Positions 32,939 through 43,881 of a DNA stretch of 64,000 nt are shown one piece after another. The position numbers and the translations under genes are program-made. Position 1 is the stretch's first letter. The number at the start of each line of letters is the position of its first letter. The notes under the pieces are model-generated. The model made no database searches. It had not been told where the DNA came from and worked only from the letters and a program-made list of their open reading frames with translations. Origin of the DNA: Agelaius tricolor (lineage: Eukaryota > Chordata > Aves > Passeriformes > Icteridae); assembly GCA_023055355.1 (NCBI GenBank), contig JALJCS010000056.1:2046001-2110000 (forward strand), in the 5' to 3' direction.

Positions 32939-34949
32939 GTCTGGGTTTTCCCCAGGAGTCCCTGCCCCTTTTTGAATTCATAAAATTCCCACCGCAGCGG
33001 GCAGTCGGGCATCCAATGCCCGAGCTTTCCGCACAGATGGCAGGGTGATTTGGCAGCGGAAGGACCGGGAGCAGGTGAGCGGCAGGTGGCTTCAGAGAAG
33101 GTGGCTTCAGGCGCTTCTTCTGCGGCGCTGACTCGGGGCGGCAGCTGTTTTCTCTTCTCTCCCTCCCTAGATGGCATGATTAGGACCTTCCGGGTGCAGA
33201 CTTCGAGCATATCGTGCAGCGAGGGGGGTGGGTGCACCGGGAGGCTGAGGATGGCGTCCCTACACGCAGAGTTTGCATTCGTGGACGCTACTTCCTTCAG
33301 GATATGTTCCCGGGCAACCTCGTCCGCCACTTGCTGCTCGACAAAATCGAGGAAAGATTCCTCGGCGCCCTGAAAGATCCTGGAAAAAGAAAGGAGAGGA
33401 GCCGCCCCCTGCAGCGCCAGGAACGCCTTTTCGGCTGCCCGCGCTGACTCCCGGAGCGCTTCCTGGGGGATGGCACTCGCCTGCGAGTGCCCGTCTGCCC
33501 AGCTCCCGGTCCCAAGGAGTTGATCGACGGCCAGGACATTGCCCGTTAGGTCCAGCCCCGTGTGGGGCTGTTCCCACAGGCTCGGGAGGGCCTCCGTCAC
33601 TCCCCTCTTCCAGGTTGCCTCCCACATAGCCCGCTCAGTGGGATTGAGCAGGCACGTGAAGAGGCACCGGATGTCATAGGGGGTGACATCGGCTTCGGTA
33701 AGTGTTGCCTGCAACACTCCCTGAAAGTATTCACTGTCCCGGCCGTAATCCTTCTGTGCCTTGCACAGCTCCTTGATCTGAGAATGGTGTAAGGGGACCC
33801 ATTGGCGACGCACCCCACCATCTCCCTCTGGATGGTAAACAACCGGGGCTGCGGATGGTATCGCAGCAGACTCCGGTTCCCGGTTCCCAACTCCCCCCCC
33901 CCCCCGGAACCCAAAGCGTGGGAGCCGGCAGGGAGAGCATGGGAACCGGGAGAGGAGGAGGTAGGGGCGTGGCTGGGAACTTGAGCAGGGCGATCCGATA
34001 TCGAGGGACCCTCCCAGGAGGCGGAGACAAGGGGTGGAACTTTTTGACTGGCAGGGGGTGGAGAGATGGGAGGTGGTATGGGAGGGACCGAGGGAGGAGC
34101 CATGGGCGGGGACGTGGGAGGAGAAAGGGGAGGGGCTACTGAAGGGGAGGTTTCTGGAAAGGAGGAGGGACTAGGAGGGGGGAAGGACGAGGGGGTAGAA
34201 CATTGGGAGTGGCCGAATGGCAGGAAGGGGTTGGAGCTTGGGAAAAAGGGATTCTGGGGAGAAGAAGAGGGCTTTCCCGCCATTTCGGCCATGTGGCTGC
34301 CTCCATCTTGGGCCCCATAGGAGCCATTTTGGGGAATTGGAGGTGACTGGGAGCAAACTGGGGACTTAGAAATTAGGGTTTTGGATTTTGGGGTTTTAGA
34401 AACTGAGGACCTGGGGGCGAGAACAGGGGAGGTAGGGGAAGACGAGGAGCCCCTAAGAGACTGGCCAGGACTCTTAGGGCGGGGGGGCCGAGGATTCTGA
34501 AGGGGGCCAGGGGACGAATGGTCACCCTGCGCGGGGCTGGAGCGCGCTGCACCCTTCAAAATCCCGGTTTTAGGTTTATGGGGACGGGAAGGAGGATTAG
34601 GGGTAGAGCGAGAGGCGGAAGAACTGGGGCACGAACTAAAACTGACCGAAGGTTTTTCTGAGTTTCCTCCTGCTTTCAAGATAGATCGAATTTGTGAAAT
34701 CCAAAACGCTAACGGAGAAAGCGAGGTGTCTCCTGATCTAATCAAGTTTGATAACTTGGCATTTGCCCTCTGCCAAAAGGCAGGATCCTTAATTAGATCG
34801 GGCGAGACTTCGGGAAACTCAGAAAAAAGCCATCGGATTAATTTTTTAACTTCCTTTTTATCAACGGAACAACCCCCCCCAACTAGGATACCCACAACTT
34901 GGTAAAACAGCCCCTTCTGAGCTGCCGAGAGCGAAAATTTTGCACCCAT
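32929..34949 (-). pseudogene. gag: Provirus E gag, split by a frameshift at a C-run
   Basis: The matrix starts 'MGAKFSLSAAQKGLFYQVVG' (Gly2, myristoylation likely), followed by a basic stretch (KKEVKKLIRW) and a long Pro/Ser-rich region. The capsid and nucleocapsid are in another frame (33813-32929 and upstream), ending with one zinc knuckle (CHLCGKLGHWMPDC). The two frames meet at thirteen C residues, 33893-33905. This may be a true indel or an assembly length error. Confidence 0.88.
32932..32938 (-). promoter_or_regulatory. Provirus E gag/pro -1 slippery site AAAAAAC
   Basis: The minus strand A-AAA-AAC is in the gag frame (codons ACA AAA AAC TAA), directly before the gag stop. A -1 slip leads into the protease-RT frame. 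This is a classic retroviral slippery heptamer. Confidence 0.85.
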
Positions 34950-35320
34950 CGCTCGATGTTATAAGTGGCAGCTGCGGTAAAGCCCCCCCGTTCCAGTAAA
35001 CGCGAAAGAAAGAAAGAAATAAGGGTGCCCACCCCCGGCCCCTGTCTAGAGAAAAAGAAGGGTGGTGACGAAACACCAATAGAGGGGAAGGCGACAGGGA
35101 GAGTAGCAGAATACTCACAAAGTCCGGAGGCGACAAACGAAAAGCTGGAACGAGGAGGGTCCTGCGACAAGGACGACTCCAGGGGGCAAGGAGCTGCCGT
35201 CCAGGGTCCCCGGGGAGTGCTACCTCGCGAACAAGGTCTGCTCGACCACAGGGTAGTTCCGCGACCGCTGGGATTCTCGAAATCCCGTCCGTGGGGTCCA
35301 CGAATCCGAAAAAAGGGGGG
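34950..35320 (-). other. Provirus E 5' leader
   Basis: This is about 370 nt of GC-rich sequence between PBS and gag AUG. It should hold the packaging signal and splice donor. I do not single out either. Confidence 0.6.
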
Positions 35321-35338
35321 GCCCCACGCCGGGCACCA
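35321..35338 (-). promoter_or_regulatory. Provirus E primer binding site
   Basis: The minus strand TGGTGCCCGGCGTGGGGC lies 4 nt inside the 5' LTR. It matches the Lys1,2 PBS at 15 of 18 positions but starts TGGTG, so another tRNA is possible. Confidence 0.75.
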
Positions 35339-35342
35339 AAAC

Positions 35343-35946
35343 TGGAGCAGTGGCCGGTGAAAAGTGAAACGCCCAGGCTAGATAAGTGTCCAGCCAACCT
35401 CCAGCCAGTAAGGCACTTCCCCAACCCGGAATCAGGGCCTTGTGCCTAAGGCGATGTCATGCCTTGCGGACGTGTGGCCGCAGTAGAGAGCTCCGAAGTC
35501 GCAGGATGAAATGAAGAGGCGACTCTCAGTTTCTTCAGGGAGGGTGGTTTTATTGGTAGGGAAACGTGGAGTTTTTCAGTGGAAGAAGCTGAGAGCTCCG
35601 AGGCAGGGAAAGCCTCGGTTTTACAGAGGGTGGGAGGGGTGAAAGATAGCAAATCAGAGAGGGATACATTGAGGATTGGCATGATCGGAGAACCCATCAA
35701 ACACAGTTGCGGGAGGGACCCTGGCCCCTAACCCAATCACTCGACACCCTGGCCCGAACTCTCTAGAAAAAGAGGCAGGGGTGTCGAGTGACAGGCAGGC
35801 TGCCAGGGGTGGGGAACAAGAAAGATACATTTGGTAACCAAGACAACTGGGGAGGGGTTTGGGGATTGACACAAACTGGTAACAGGGCAGGACCTTCTGA
35901 GAGAACAATGGGGGAAAACTGAACAAGCATAAAACACACCACAACA
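35343..35946 (-). mobile_element. Provirus E 5' LTR
   Basis: This 604-bp LTR is identical by eye to 27441-28044, followed by the PBS on the minus strand. It drives E leftward. Target duplication CACACG is at 35947-35952, inside the F integrase. Confidence 0.95.
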
Positions 35947-35952
35947 CACACG

Positions 35953-36880
35953 TCTCACAGTCATGAATAACCTGTGAAATACTGTCCATGGTTAGATCCA
36001 CCCCTCGGTCTCATGCCCACTTATAGGTGGCATGTCTGCCCTGATGGCCTGAGGCATCATGGGCCCATCAAGCTAGGAATAACTCTCCCTTGTGTTCCCA
36101 ATCTAGGTCTATCTTGGACACCCCTGTCTTTGCAGCCTGGTCTACCTGCTAATTGTTTTGGTGCTGCTCATTGGCTCTACTCTTGGGGACGTGGGCATCT
36201 ACATGGCGGACTTTCACAGGTAGCCTCCCTACCCTGGTAGTGATGTCTTTCCACTCATCAGCAGCCCAAATTGGTTTTCCTCTATGCTGCCAGTTAGCCT
36301 TTTTCCACCTCTCCAGCCATCCCCACAGAGCATTGGCTACCATCCATGAATCAGTGTAGAGGTAGAGCTTTGGCCTTTTCTCTCTTTCTGCAATGTCCAG
36401 GGCCAGTTGAATGGCTTTGAGTTCCACAAGTTGACTTGATCCACCTTCTCCTTCGGTAGCTTGTGCAACCTCTCATGTGGGGCTCCATACGGCTGCTTTC
36501 CACTTCCGGTTCATCCCTACCATGCGACAGGAACCATCAGTGAAAAGAGCGTAGCATGTTTCCTCTGGTGGCAGTTGGTTATATGGAGGAGCCTCTTCAG
36601 CCCGTGTCACTGGTTCTTGTTCTTCATCTGTGACACCAAAATTCTCATCTTCGGGCCAATTTGTAATTACCTCCAAAATCCCAGGGCGATTCAGTTTACC
36701 TATATGGGCCCGCTGAGTGATAAGAGCAATCCACTTGCTCCATATTGCACTGGTGGCATGGTGGGTGGAAGGAACCTTGCCTTTGAACATCCACCCCAGC
36801 ACCGGTAGTCGGGGTGCCAGGAGTTGCGCTTCTGTACCAATCATCTCTGAGGCGGCTTGGACTCCTTCATAGGCAGCCAA
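35953..36880 (-). pseudogene. Provirus F RNase H and integrase N-terminus
   Basis: The frame carries RNase H ('ALFTDGSCRMVG', 'MELKAIQLALDIAEREKRPK', 'LYTDSWMVANAL') and then the start of integrase with His/Cys zinc-binding residues ('WWAHDASGHQGRHATYKW' and CETC). It stops where E inserted. Stops near 36,470 and 36,149 break it. The frame is continuous with the integrase part at 26713-27440 once E and one duplication copy are disregarded. Confidence 0.82.
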
Positions 36881-36949
36881 GATTTCCTTCTCTGTTGGAG
36901 TGTAGTTGGCTTCAGAGCCTCTGTAGCTTTGACTCCAAAATCCCAGTGG

Positions 36950-38116
36950 TCAACCCCGAGTCTCCCCAGGCACCTTCTGCCAAAGGCTCCAGGACAAGCC
37001 ATTGTTCCCGGCTGCAGAGTAGAGCATGTTCTTCACATCTGGTCCCGTCCTGACTGGGCCAAGGGCTACTGCATGAGACATCTCCTGCTTAATCTGAACA
37101 AAGGCTTGTTGCTGCTCAGGGTCCCACTGGAAATTGTTCTTCTTGCGGGTGACCAGGTAAAGAGGGCTCACGATCTGACTATACTCAGGAATGTGCATCC
37201 TCCAAAAGCCTATGGCACCTAGGAAAGCTTGTGTCTCTTTCTTATTGGTGGGTGGAGACATTGCTGTGATCTTGTTGATGACGTCTGTAGGAATCTGACG
37301 CCGTCCATCTTGCCACTTCACTCCCAGGAACTGAATCTCACGAGCTGGTCCCTTTACTTTGCTCTTTTTAATGGCGAAACCAGCTCCCAGGAGGATTTGG
37401 ATGATTTCCTTTCCTTTCTCAAACACTTCCGCAGCTGTGTTCCCCCACACAATGATGTCATCAATATATTGCAGATGTTCTGGAGCCTCACCCCTTTCTA
37501 GTGCAGTTTGGATCAGTCCATGGCAGATGGTAGGACTGTGCTTCCATCCCTGGGGCAGTCGGTTCCAGGTATACTGCACTCCCCTCCACGTGAAAGCAAA
37601 CTGAGGCCTGCATTCTGCTGCCAGAGGAATGGAGAAAAATGCATTGGCAATGTCTATAGTGGCATACCACCTCGCTGCCTTGGACTCAAGCTCGTACTGG
37701 AGCTCTAATATGTCTGGCACAGCAGCACTCAGTGGTGGAGTCACTTCATTCAATGCACGGTAGTCCACAGTCAACCTCCATTCTCCTTCAGATTTTCGCA
37801 CAGGCCAAATGGGGCTGTTGAAGGGTGAGTGGGTTTTGCTGACCACCCCTTGGTTCTCCAGCTCTCGTATCATCTTATGGATGGGGATCACAGCATCTCG
37901 AGTGGTTCTATACTGTCGTCGATGCACTATGGAGGTGGCAATTGGCACTCGTTGCTCTTCTCCCGTCAGGCGTCCTACTGCAGATGGATTCTCAGACAGC
38001 CCAGGCAAGGTGTTCAATTGCTGGATGCCCTCTGTCACTACAGCTGCTATCCCAAATGCCCACCTTTTGGGTCTTTGAAATACCCACTTCGAAAGTAGTC
38101 TATGCCCAAAATACAT
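36950..38116 (-). pseudogene. Provirus F reverse transcriptase
   Basis: The 388-codon open stretch contains 'WRLTVDYRALNEVTPPLSA', 'RLPQGWKHSPTICHGLI' and the active site as YIDD ('LQYIDDIIVWG'). It continues into the connection domain ('FLGAIGFWRMHIPEYSQIVS'). YIDD and the overall pattern fit class III (ERVL/spuma-like) pol. It is in frame with RNase H but separated by a stop at 36950. It is the best preserved part of F. Confidence 0.88.
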
Positions 38117-38563
38117 GGGGCCTCTGGGCCAGTCACAATAGGATGTTTCTTCTACTCATTTCCAGTCAGGCTCACATCAGCTTCCACCAAAGTAAAATCC
38201 TGTGATCCCCCTGTCACACCAGCAATAGAAACAGACTCTGTCCCCGCGTCTCGACGGAATTAATGTACATTGAGCACCAGTATCAACCAAAGCTTTATAC
38301 TCTTGTGGTTCCGATGTGCCAGGCCAATGAATCCATACAGACCAGAAAACATGATTTTCCCTAGCCTCTACCTGGCTAGAGGCAGGGCCCCTCTAAGCCT
38401 GGTTATCCTTCTTTCCCTGGGCATATGTCTTGGATGTTCCTTCAAGGGGATTGGACATGTCATCATCATCATACCTGGCCGTTTGGCTATGGGCAAGTGG
38501 AGCTGCTTTCCTTTTGGTGGAGCTCCCTCTCTCTGCCCCATTTTCCTTCAATTCACGCACCCG
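38117..38563 (-). pseudogene. Provirus F protease region
   Basis: On the minus strand, about 38,330-38,230 reads 'YKALVDTGAQCTLIPSRRGD', an aspartic protease motif (DTGA). At least one stop separates it from the RT frame. It lies in the same frame as gag coil and RT. Confidence 0.75.
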
Positions 38564-38908
38564 TCATGCCAGAGCAGCAGTAGGTTTTCCATCCCACCTC
38601 CTCATGTTTTCTTCACAGTCACGCAGGTAGAACCACAGCTCTCTTTGTGGGGTGTACCTTCTCTCGCCATCTGGGAAATGTCTGCCTTGGATACCAGAAC
38701 CTCTGATCTGTACTGCCGAGATTTGGAGAAGATCTTTAATCTCCTCTCTGAGCTTCTTGTGGTTCTCCTCTATCTTATCCTCTAATTTCTGCAGATGTGT
38801 TTCTACCGCTGCGATTCTGGCATGTGTTGGGCCATGCACAGCATCTGCATATGCTCGGAGCTTTCTTGCCATATCCAGCACAGTCTCATCCCTCTCATCC
38901 CTCTTCAT
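38564..38908 (-). pseudogene. Provirus F gag C-terminal part, coiled coil
   Basis: The 114-codon open frame has a charged heptad-like helix ('AVETHLQKLEDKIEENHKKL') and ends 'MRRWDGKPTAALA'. The same segment is traceable in the older relative H near 4,930. I do not see a zinc knuckle, as often in ERVL-like Gag. Confidence 0.65.
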
Positions 38909-39306
38909 TATGGCTAAGGCAGAAGCATATTTGTGTGGCCGAAGTCACACAAGTTTCCGCCACATCACAGATGTGCATGGCACCAAGTCTGGGTTCCTAG
39001 TTGTTACATCATCTGAGAAGATAATCTCTGCCACTGCCATTTCTCTGAGTCATTGGATCCCTTGCTCTATGGTCTTCCACTGGGTTTGTTGCATATAAAG
39101 ATCATCTGCACACAGGTATCTTTGTGCAACACTTTCTAAGACCTGTGCCCAGAGGCTGTGAGGGTTAGGCCCCTCATCATTCCTTGGTCGATGACAGGAT
39201 CATGTGACAGGGATCCCAAATGCCTTGCTTCAGTGCCATCCAGAATTGTATCCTCGCCTGCAGCATCCCAGAGACAAACTAACCAACTAATTATGGATTC
39301 ATCAGG

Positions 39307-40433
39307 TCATCGGTCACGAAGGTCCTCCAGGGAAAAGGACTCAATATTTGCATCTGATCTTGCACCTGCTGCTTTGACTCCTGATTTTATGTCAGGAGGC
39401 ATTGAGGTTCCTTCTCCTGCATCATCATCATCATCATCATCATCCACTGGTCGATTAGTGTTGGTAGCAACAGCCATTGGTTTAGCTGCTGGCTTAGGCT
39501 CACTATCTGGTTTGGCTGCTGGCTTCAAGCCTGGGGTGTTGGCTACAGCCTGAGTGACTGGGATAGCTGCTGATTTATCTCCTTGCCCCCCTGCCTCTGT
39601 CTGCTGCCCTACAGTCTCCAACAGAGTGCGATAAGCATATGCCAGGGCCCAGCTCACTGCAATGATCTTTTTCTCCTTAGGGTCATCCTGGTACTTCTCT
39701 TTCAGGTATTTCCCCACCTCAGCTGGGTTCTGAATTTGTTCATGGGGAAAATCCCAGACTATAGGGTCAGAGAATTCCTTCAGGATTTGGCCCATATCCT
39801 CCCATTTCCCACACCACTTAGGATTTTCCACACCTGGGTCTACTCCTGAGTCAGGGGTCTCATCAGCCCGTCTAGAAATCTCAACCCTCATTCTAGAGAA
39901 ACAGCTTACTGTATAGAGGAAGGTTACGAGATTGAATACCAGAAAGATGGTTTCTTTAACATTCAGGGGAAACTGAACATCCTTCACTAGTGATGCAACC
40001 AATTCATCGGAGAAGAAGGAAAGCAAAGGCTGAAAAGCCTTATCCCCTGCTCCTCCTCTAACAAACTGGGTGCATAACCATAGCCACGAACCATTCATAC
40101 CTGGAGCAGACCCCAGCATGTTTATAAACTTCTTACAAATCATTGCCACCAAGCCCAGCAGGAGAGCTATTCTGGTCACTGCCCCTCTGCTATAAAAACT
40201 ACATATTAGGGACAATACTAAAGCTATTTCTGGATAAGAAAATAAACCTAGGGACCATAGAGGTATTAAGATCTCAAAAATCCCTAGGGACCAGAAATGC
40301 ATGCAAGCCTTCACCCCAGTAGACATTATGAATTCAAAAAGCATGGCTATTAACTGCTTTAAACAAACACAAAGTAATGGCAACCAAAATGCACTCAAAA
40401 CAGGATTTTTCCACTCTCTCTCGATCCCCATGC
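39307..40433 (-). CDS. Provirus F gag-like ORF with membrane segments
   Basis: The open frame runs 40488-39307 (393 codons from the first Met, which lies in the LTR; the Met at about 40,431 beside the PBS is a likelier start). It has hydrophobic segments near residues 31-55, 66-100, 105-124 and 180-198, then a soluble part ('MGQILKEFSDPIVWDFPHEQ' and 'ALAYAYRTLLETVG' resemble Gag capsid), a Pro/Ala/Lys-rich linker and a run of eight Asp. Membrane segments at the start of a Gag are unusual. The same arrangement is seen in H. Its function is not recognised. Confidence 0.7.
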
Positions 40434-40444
40434 GTTGGGCGCCA
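40427..40444 (-). promoter_or_regulatory. Provirus F primer binding site, Lys-like
   Basis: The minus strand TGGCGCCCAACGCATGGG begins like the Lys1,2 site and carries two extra bases (CA) within it. It lies 6 nt inside the right LTR, so that LTR is the 5' LTR and F reads on the minus strand. Confidence 0.75.
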
Positions 40445-40450
40445 AGATTT

Positions 40451-41092
40451 TGTCCTGGTTTAGGGCAAAATTGGTAGAGAATTTCCAAAGGAGGGCCCCT
40501 CCAGAAAGCAAACCCACACGGCCTCTCCCCCCAACCGGTTCGGGAAGAATTCCTTGGAGAGAAGTGGAAAGAACCTGTTTATTTAACAGGCAAAGCACCC
40601 CCCAGCACACAAAATGAACAATACTGGATGACACCACTCTGAAAAAGATGACAAATTCAGAAAGTCTCTCTTGGGGGTGGTCACTCTGTTATCAGTCCCT
40701 CCGGCGCTGGGGCAGCTGCTGCAGGCCACAAGGTGCAAACTCTCGGTGTTCCCAGGTCCCAGTCCGGAGCAGGTTCGAGATGGTCAAAAAAAAAGGAAAG
40801 GAGAAACAGTCCAGGAAGAAATTTGGACTGTTTAGCTAAACTAGCTAATGAGCAGAAGCAAGAGCAAGCAGAAGCAAAGCAGAAGCAAGAGCAAGAGAGC
40901 AAAGCAAAAAGCAAAAGCAAAAAAGCAAAAGCAGCACTATGTACTGCCCCATCTGTGTCCTGTCAGGCTGATAAGAAAACCCAAACAAAACTTTCACTCT
41001 TCAGAGCCAGTCTTAAAGGCACAGAACATAATATCCAGCATAAACAGAACACATGAATGGGGATACAAGCATCATAACGTCACCCTAGGACA
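40451..41092 (-). mobile_element. Provirus F 5' LTR
   Basis: The 642-bp LTR carries AATAAA on the minus strand near 40,580 and ends (minus strand) ...CCAGGACA before the PBS. Its outer end is ...CCCTAGGACA, followed by GGTC at 41093-41096, matching 25704-25707. Its copy at 25708-26342 is inverted. Confidence 0.9.
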
Positions 41093-41631
41093 GGTCACCC
41101 CGGAGATTTTTCTTCTCCAGGCTGAACAATCCCAGTGCTGTCAGCCTTTCCTCATACAAGAGGCTCTCCATCCCTCTAATCATATTCGTGGCCCTCCTGT
41201 GCTGGGGACCCCAGAGCTGGATGCAGTATTCCAAGTGGGGGTCTCACCAGAGCAGAGCAGATGGGAAGAATCCCCTCCCTCGCCCTGCTGCCCACGATGA
41301 CTCATGTCGAGCCTCTCATCCACCAGCATTCCCAAGCCCTTCTTGCCAGGGCTCCTCTCGATTGGTGCATCCCCCAAGCCTGGATTGATACTGGGGGTTG
41401 CTCTGATCTAGGTGCAGCACCTTGCACTTGGATTTGTTAAATCTCACGAGATTCCCATGGGCAACTTCTTCTCAAGCTTGTCCAGGTCCCTCTGGACAGC
41501 ATCCCATCCTTCAGGCAGGTCAACTTCACCACTGAGCTTGGTGTCATCTGCAAATTTGCTGAGGGTGCCCTTGATCCCTCTCTCTATGTCATTAATGAAG
41601 ATATTAAATAACACTGGTCCCAGTATGGATA
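41093..41631 (-). mobile_element. CR1 continuation with RT C-terminal codons
   Basis: The CR1 from 25707 resumes here with 'ggtcaccccggag'. The minus-strand frame at 41640-41444 reads '[20 protein letters not shown]' and '[10 protein letters not shown]', the CR1 reverse transcriptase around its FADD motif. The element is broken again by the LTR at 41632. Confidence 0.88.
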
Positions 41632-42685
41632 TGTCATGGTTTGACACTGTCCAAATGCCAGGCACCAACAATAGCTTCTCACTCACCCTCCCCTGCTACA
41701 GCTGGACAGAGGAGCTGAAAAAAATTGAACAAAGGGTTCATGTGTTGAGATAAGGACCAGGAGAAAACACTCCAAGGACAAAACAGGCTCAGCTTAGAAG
41801 TACAAAGTGAATTTATTACTAACAAAGTCTGAGGAGGATAATGAGAAGTAAAATAAGCCCTTAAAAACACCTTTTATCCTCCAACTCCTCCCTCCTTCTA
41901 CCTCGATGGTGCAGAGAGACAGGACATGGGGGTTTTGGTCAGTTTGTCACCCGAGATCTTCTTCCACTGCTCAGGGAGAGAAGTCCTTCCCCTGCTACGC
42001 TGTGGGGTCCCTCCCATGGGAGACAGTTCTTCATGAACTTCTCTGATGTGGTTCCAATCTCACGAGCAGCAGTCCTCCAAAACTGCTGCAATGTGAGTCT
42101 CTCCCACAGGCAAACAGTCCTCCCAAAACTGCTGCAGCATGGGTCCCTCTTCCACAGGGTGCGGTCCTCCAAGGACAGGCTGCTCCAGCTTGGAAGCAGG
42201 GGCCCCCTCTCTTCACTGTCTTCCACTGGACCACAGCCTCCCCTGGGCATCCACCTGCTTTGGCATGGGCACCTCCCCCATGGGCTGCAGGTGGATCTCT
42301 GCATCCCCTGTGGATCCCCATGGGCTGCAGGGGGACAACCTGCTTCACCATGGTCATCACCATGGCCTGCAGAGGAATCTTGGCTCCAGCGCCTGGAGCA
42401 CCTCCTCCACCTCCTTCTTCACTGACCTTGGTGTCTCCATGTTGTTTCACACACATGTTCTCACCTCCTCCTCTTCTCTGGCTACAAAAAAACTGTGCCC
42501 CCACTTTGTTTTGGTTTTCTTCTTAAATATGTTATCACAGAGGCATTACCATCATGTCTAATTGGCCCAGCCTTGGCCAGTGGCATGTCCATCTTCAGAG
42601 CCATCAGGGATTTGCTCTGCTGGACACAGAAGCCACCTCTGTGCCCCCCCCACTACCAAAGACTAGGCCATGCAAAACCAACACA
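41632..42685 (-). mobile_element. Large LTR inside the CR1
   Basis: The ~1054-bp element has plus-strand ends TGTCATGGTTTGACAC and AAAACCAACACA. AATAAA reads on the minus strand near 41,812. CR1 sequence stops before it (cccagtatgga) and resumes after it (ggacccctgaggggc). The flanks GGATA and GGACC are an imperfect duplication. Confidence 0.8.
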
Positions 42686-42737
42686 GGACCCCTGAGGGGC
42701 ACCACTGGTCACTGATGTCCACTGGGACTCTGAGCCT
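42686..42737 (-). mobile_element. CR1 continuation, 5'-truncated end
   Basis: 'gacccctgaggggcaccact' and 'ccactgggactctgagcc' are the next CR1 stretch in order. The CR1 ends where the LTR at 42738 begins. Confidence 0.75.
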
Positions 42738-43170
42738 GTGGTGGTTTGACAGGAAATGTGTTTTTTGGGATGCTGTGTTTTGGGCCAATGGATATTCAGG
42801 CTTTAATACTGGCATTTAACCTGGCCATTTAGGACATGGGCACGCCTCTGAGAACATGGGGTTAAAAGCAGAGCTCTCCCCTGGGAGGGTCCTTTTGGGT
42901 TTCCGGCGGGAAAGAGTTCGGGTCTCTCCCCCGGCCCAGCTGCTGGATGGGCAGGGAGAGGGGAAAAGCCATGTGGCCGGGAGAGGTAGGCCTGAGCCCG
43001 GGGGTGGGAGGGTGGAAGAGAGAAAGAGAGAGAGAGAGAGAGAAGAGAGACACCGGGAGCCGTCGGTCCTATTTTCCCAAGGAATTCTATTAATTCCATG
43101 TCACATGCTGGAAATAGTATTTTCATTGCTGCTATTAAAATCTGTTCCAGGAAAATCTGACCCCCAGCAT
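42738..43170 (+). mobile_element. LTR fragment, plus orientation
   Basis: It starts TGTGGTGGTTTGACAGG, has TTAAAAGC near 42,862 as a TATA-like element, an AG-dinucleotide tract at 43018-43045 and ATTAAA near 43,134. The right end is approximate and no target duplication was found. Confidence 0.65.
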
Positions 43171-43876
43171 GAAAGGAAACAAAAATGGCCCTCTTTAGCA
43201 AAGTTTTCTACTTCTGAAATTATGTCATTTTGAAGCAGCTAGTATTGTCAAATATTAGCTGTATCTTACCTTTAACCTACCAGATAATAGGTCAGGTCTT
43301 CCAAATTTTTCATATGCACAATGATTTGTCTGGAAAGGGCACATGAAGTCAACCCTCTCTGGGCCTATCTCTTGCTATCTTTATATGGGGATTACAGCAA
43401 CTTTTAAATGGGTGAGGGGGAAAGCCCTGTTTGGGAGCTAGGGAACTATAAGTATGAACACAGAACTTAATGTTAAAATTCTGTAAAGTGAAGTCCAAAG
43501 GCTCTTCTGTTTAGAATTACAAGCACAGTTTCTTGTGAATTTACTAGGACTCTGGATTTGTCAAGCATGAGAGGAGAGCAAATTTTTGAGAAGCACAATG
43601 AAACAGAACCCTAAGCCATTCCAAGCAACCAGTGGAGCTCTGCAAAATTACTAATCTTAGAAGTAACACAGATTCTTTGTGGCAAAATGCAGCACAAAAA
43701 AAAAAACCCAAACAATTAAATCATAGCCCTAGAAAAGAACTGAGGTAGAACTGGCCCAAATGAAAATGCTTTGAAAGATGACTTAACTGCTTAGGTAAAC
43801 ATAAACTGGATAGGGAATCAGACTTAGCTGACATCCATTTGACAGCAACTATAACAAAATATCAGAGGCAGGAAAT
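43171..43876. other. No recognisable feature
   Basis: Single-copy-looking DNA between two LTRs. No coding or repeat signal was recognised. Confidence 0.4.
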
Positions 43877-43881
43877 GAGAG

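Noticed and set aside
28383..34320. Several plus-strand ORFs of 90-165 codons across provirus E
   Set aside because: They are antisense shadows of gag, pol and env with biased composition.
27435..35952. E and F as one large provirus
   Set aside because: E has its own LTR pair, PBS, polypurine tract and CACACG duplication within F integrase, and different RT (YMDD against YIDD).
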